Assembly: GCF_041052385.1 (NCBI RefSeq)
Contig: NZ_CP163439.1
Coordinates: 1,973,001 to 2,037,000, forward strand
DNA: 64,000 bases
DNA from: Streptomyces sp. R28
GTDB taxonomy: Bacteria; Actinomycetota; Actinomycetes; Streptomycetales; Streptomycetaceae
Direction: 5' to 3'
Each line of letters begins with the position of its first letter. Position 1 is the first letter of the stretch. This document shows, one piece after another, positions 63,201 through 64,000 of the stretch. The position numbers and the translations under genes are program-made. The notes below the pieces were generated by a model. The model did no database searches and was not told the DNA's origin. It saw only the letters and a program-made list of their open reading frames with translations.

Positions 63201-64000
63201 GCCCGTCCCTGAGGACGCCGGCCGCGTGCACGACGCCGCTGACCGAGCCGTGCGCCCGGCGGGCCTCGGCCACCAGGTCGCGTACGGCGGCCGGGTCGGT
63301 GATGTCGGCGAGCACCACCCGGGCGCCGAGGGCGTCGGCGCGGGCCCGGGTCTCGGGGTCGGGGGCGGTGCGCGCGGCGAGCACGATGCCGCCGCCGGTG
63401 ACACCGGCGGCCCGCCGCGCGGCGGCGATGTGCTCGGCGACGAGCAGGCCCAGGGCGCCGGTGCCGCCGGTGACGATGTGCGCGCCGGCACCGGTGAACG
63501 CGGCGCCCGGCGCGGCCGGGAGGCTCACCTGCCGCCAGGCGCGGCGGGCCCGGCCCTCCTCGTCCGTGCGCACCTCGGGGCCGCCGTCCGCGCCGAGTTC
63601 GGCGACGACGGCCTCGGCGAGCGGGCGGCCCGGGGCGACGGCCAGGACGCCGAGGGCGACCGACGGTTGCTCCAGGCGCACGGTGCGGGCGAAGGCGGCC
63701 ATCGCCGGCTGGGCGGGCGACGGGGCCTGCTCGGGGTGGACGTACAGGTAGCGCAGCGCGTCGCGGCGCTCGCGCTGCCAGGCCCGCAGGAAGGCCAGGG
63801 CCGCGTGGAAGCCGTGCTCCACGGAGTCGTTGGCGGTGCGGTCGGGTCCGGCCAGGTGGACGACGTGGACGGGTCCGGCTCCGGCGGCGCGCACGGCGGC
63901 CTCGGCGTCGAAGCCGGTGCCGAGCGGGATGCGGCGGACATCGGCGCCCGTCGCCGTGAGGGCGACGGCCACGTCGGTGGCGTCGGCGGAGGCAGGGTCC
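57244..64000 (-). CDS. Trans-AT modular polyketide synthase (5' part outside window)
   Basis: Partial; 2252 codons visible, the start lies beyond the right edge. Domain order, N to C: KR (NADPH loop VTGGTGALGLLVAEH; catalytic Ser/Tyr in SSAAAAFGNAGQSDYAFANA), ACP (GVDSLI, ~62610), KS1 (active Cys in DTMCSSSL, ~61805; EAHGTGTALGDP and NIGHAESAAG intact), KR (GGTRGLGLLTARH; GQSDYAMANAYLD), ACP (YGMDSIM, ~58955), KS2 (DTACSSALV, ~58145, but VETNASGSTVTD in place of EAHGTGT). There is no AT, DH, ER or thioesterase in the visible part. Each visible module that reduces would leave a beta-hydroxyl. The gene overlaps the AT-AT-ER gene, so both are one transcript. The product is unknown. Confidence 0.92.
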   Translation of the reverse strand, partial: DPASADATDVAVALTATGADVRRIPLGTGFDAEAAVRAAGAGPVHVVHLAGPDRTANDSVEHGFHAALAFLRAWQRERRDALRYLYVHPEQAPSPAQPAMAAFARTVRLEQPSVALGVLAVAPGRPLAEAVVAELGADGGPEVRTDEEGRARRAWRQVSLPAAPGAAFTGAGAHIVTGGTGALGLLVAEHIAAARRAAGVTGGGIVLAARTAPDPETRARADALGARVVLADITDPAAVRDLVAEARRAHGSVSGVVHAAGVLRDGLIRTKRREDADAVLAAKVHGTVLLDEATADEPLDYFVALSSAAAAFGNAGQSDYAFANAFLDHFADERERRRREGARHGRTLAAAWPLWADGGMRLDADAEAHMERVLGMRPLRTAPALRALDRALAHTAPRLLLAAGDPDRILQALEGAAPRKDESGTAAPGAHERAEELVLRLLAEELKLPEAEIAVAEPFDRYGVDSLITMSLIRRLEERVGPLSKTLLFEYVTVRDLAGHLAGAHPGAFPAPAPETTAPETTAPETTAPETTAPDTTAPDTTAPAATVLPTKPAEPAAPAPQDDAIAIIGVAGRYPQADDVAEFWRNLRAGRDSVEEIPADRWDHGLFYDPDKSATGKTYGKWGGFVPGADRFDPLFFRMSQIEAEHTDPQERVFLETVWHLLEDAGYTREQMRGARTGVFVGMMYGHYQLYGVQEALRGEGFATSSSYASVANRVSYFFDFAGPSVGLDTMCSSSLVTIHQACLAIRNGDCDVAVAGGVNISSHPVKFLQLAQRGFLAEDGRCRSFGEGGTGYVPAEGSGAVLLKRLDAALADGDRILAVVKASAVNHGGAGAGYSVPNPKAQGELVRTALERAGLAPADLDYLEAHGTGTALGDPVEITGMLRAFGDEPPERLPIGSVKSNIGHAESAAGIAAITKVLLQMRHGELAPSLHADRLNPNIDFTATPFEVQRERAPWPRRVLSDGRVRPRTAGVSSFGAGGTNAHIILQEYVGDGDGAGSGAVPAGPQLAVLSARDAGRLAAQARRLAGHLRAEDTATPAQVAWTLQTGREAMAHRLAVHFHDLPELCDRLDEFAAGGTPAGSWTGVVDPRRPVAGERLPADPAAYATAWTGGQQVDWPALHPGGRPARVALPGYPFDGDRVWLAAADAELAALGARRDPEGLLLTRQWLPAPPAPRTAPPALTAVLAAPGTEALAARLAAVLPAAEVLTADRIDAELTDAGTRWDRFDAVVDLAGCTGPGLQPTHVALPSWLRWLQHLVDLGRRDLRALLVSRGAPALGGAARVGLYRMLQSEYRHVRSRHVEIDRAATDEQLCRWIGEELSVDGEPAEVAYRGGARHLATFAEAPRAQRAELRFPADHVLWVTGGTRGLGLLTARHFVARHGVRKLVLTGREELPPRAEWAAHIAEDGPLGRKLRPLAELAAQGVELEAVAVPLDEKEALAKVLADVRLRLGPVGGVIHSAGFTDFENPAFVRKPQTGVARVLAPKVFGLDALLECFRDEPLGLFVLYSSVAAAVPALAVGQSDYAMANAYLDAVAEARPYGLPLVSVQWPSWKDTGMGEARSAAYQASGLASLTDAQGLALLDRALESGARVVMPVLPRPDAEFSAERLTARRLGTPAAAPAAAPTAPAAAPRPVAGAGADVSAAVEAVASWLLDQLAAELRFDRAKLAGDVPVHDYGMDSIMVSQLVQTVAQRLDVSVDPSALLEHPTVDGFAAYLGEEHRTELLAEFGDMETGGTETGGTAPEAETEVRPESAAPASVWAFDTPSAPSAPPATTVHQQGTTSGGTPTPDPRGGAIAVVGLSCRFPDADSADAYWELLRDGRTALRPIPDSRFGRSLGYHAGLLPEVLRFAPERFLLSEADVKAMDPQALLLLEEVDRAVHHAGHRPADLRGRRVGVYVGGRATHTPDPADLERAKNPVVVTGQNYLAANISQFFDFQGPSLVVDTACSSALVAMDMAVQALRTGSVESAVVAGVSLLADDRAHRVFGQRGLLNPGPEFHAFDGRAAGLVLGEGVGVVVLKPLARAQADGDRVLAVLEGIAINNDGRTAGPATPNLRAQKDVMAEALALSGRAPQDVGWVETNASGSTVTDLLELKAIEGVYGAGPARSARLALGSVKPNIGHPLAAEGIAAFIKVVLMLHHRQQVPFRSGQQPLPHFDVDASAMYFPRELRPWPAGADRAALNCFADGGTNAHLLLAPAPADHRAARVPLPQPPSERTVVIRGTASEAPEAPARSAAADLFWDTYR
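62371..62460 (-). repeat. 15-bp tandem repeat encoding a (PETTA)n linker in the PKS
   Basis: Six in-frame units of GGCCGTGGTCTCCGG (two variants with GTG), coding for repeated Pro-Glu/Asp-Thr-Thr-Ala between the first ACP and KS1. Units are nearly identical, so length is likely to vary between strains. Confidence 0.95.

Overview
The window is high-GC actinobacterial DNA and almost certainly a Streptomyces chromosome arm or core-arm junction. The evidence is an ssgB sporulation gene, several membrane and hypothetical families confined to streptomycetes, GTG and leaderless starts, strong third-position GC, dispersed streptomycete 3'-end repeats, an SsgB/CGNR/TIGR02611 neighbourhood and an arginine cluster in the argC-J-B-D-R order. 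Most of the window reads as conserved housekeeping sequence. The right end (about 54-64 kb) is the edge of a trans-AT polyketide cluster.

Layout: 0-1.3 kb holds a partial DUF4365 gene and a DnaQ-type exonuclease. 1.35-9.33 kb is bracketed by two identical tRNA-Val(CAC) genes. It holds an SRPBCC protein and a five-gene minus-strand operon (solute-binding lipoprotein, two permeases, YesL-like protein, Tat-exported exo-rhamnogalacturonan-lyase-family enzyme) that parallels lplABC-yetA of Bacillus. 9.4-16 kb holds TIGR02611, ssgB, a CGNR zinc-finger regulator, small membrane proteins, a DsbA-like protein, a double GNAT protein and a pabB/pabC pair. 16.0-16.5 kb is a five-tRNA array (Gly, Cys, Val x3). 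16.5-20.5 kb holds a zinc-ribbon protein, an APH-like kinase, small proteins and a Ser/Thr protein kinase.

20.5-29.1 kb, all on the minus strand, is a corrinoid block: cobL, a giant BluB-CobT fusion with an 850-residue low-complexity head, a bifunctional siroheme/uroporphyrinogen methyltransferase, then an RNA methyltransferase and a NUDIX protein. 30-33.1 kb is metNIQ, preceded by a cysteine-rich leader peptide and followed by a remnant of a second metQ. 33.2-41.5 kb is mixed: HAD phosphatase, membrane pair, GNAT, sigma factor, GDPD, lysophosphatidate acyltransferase, TetR/MFS pair and aldo/keto reductase. 41.7-53.8 kb is bracketed by arginine genes (argH, then argR-D-B-J-C). Between them lie a duplicated secreted protein, an FMN-binding oxidase-like protein, an L,D-transpeptidase-like protein and a three-gene extracytosolic flavin electron-transfer operon (transmembrane ferredoxin-reductase, double FMN-binding protein, ApbE).

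The trans-AT PKS segment runs leftward. A multimodular PKS with no AT domains enters from beyond the right edge as KR-ACP-KS-KR-ACP-KS. Its last KS has lost the HGTGT histidine. It overlaps by 4 nt a tandem AT-AT-ER protein that would serve it in trans. The operon ends at a strong hairpin next to the ArgR box of argC, which marks the cluster boundary. All coordinates and motifs were read by eye. Family names come from recognition, not from searches.
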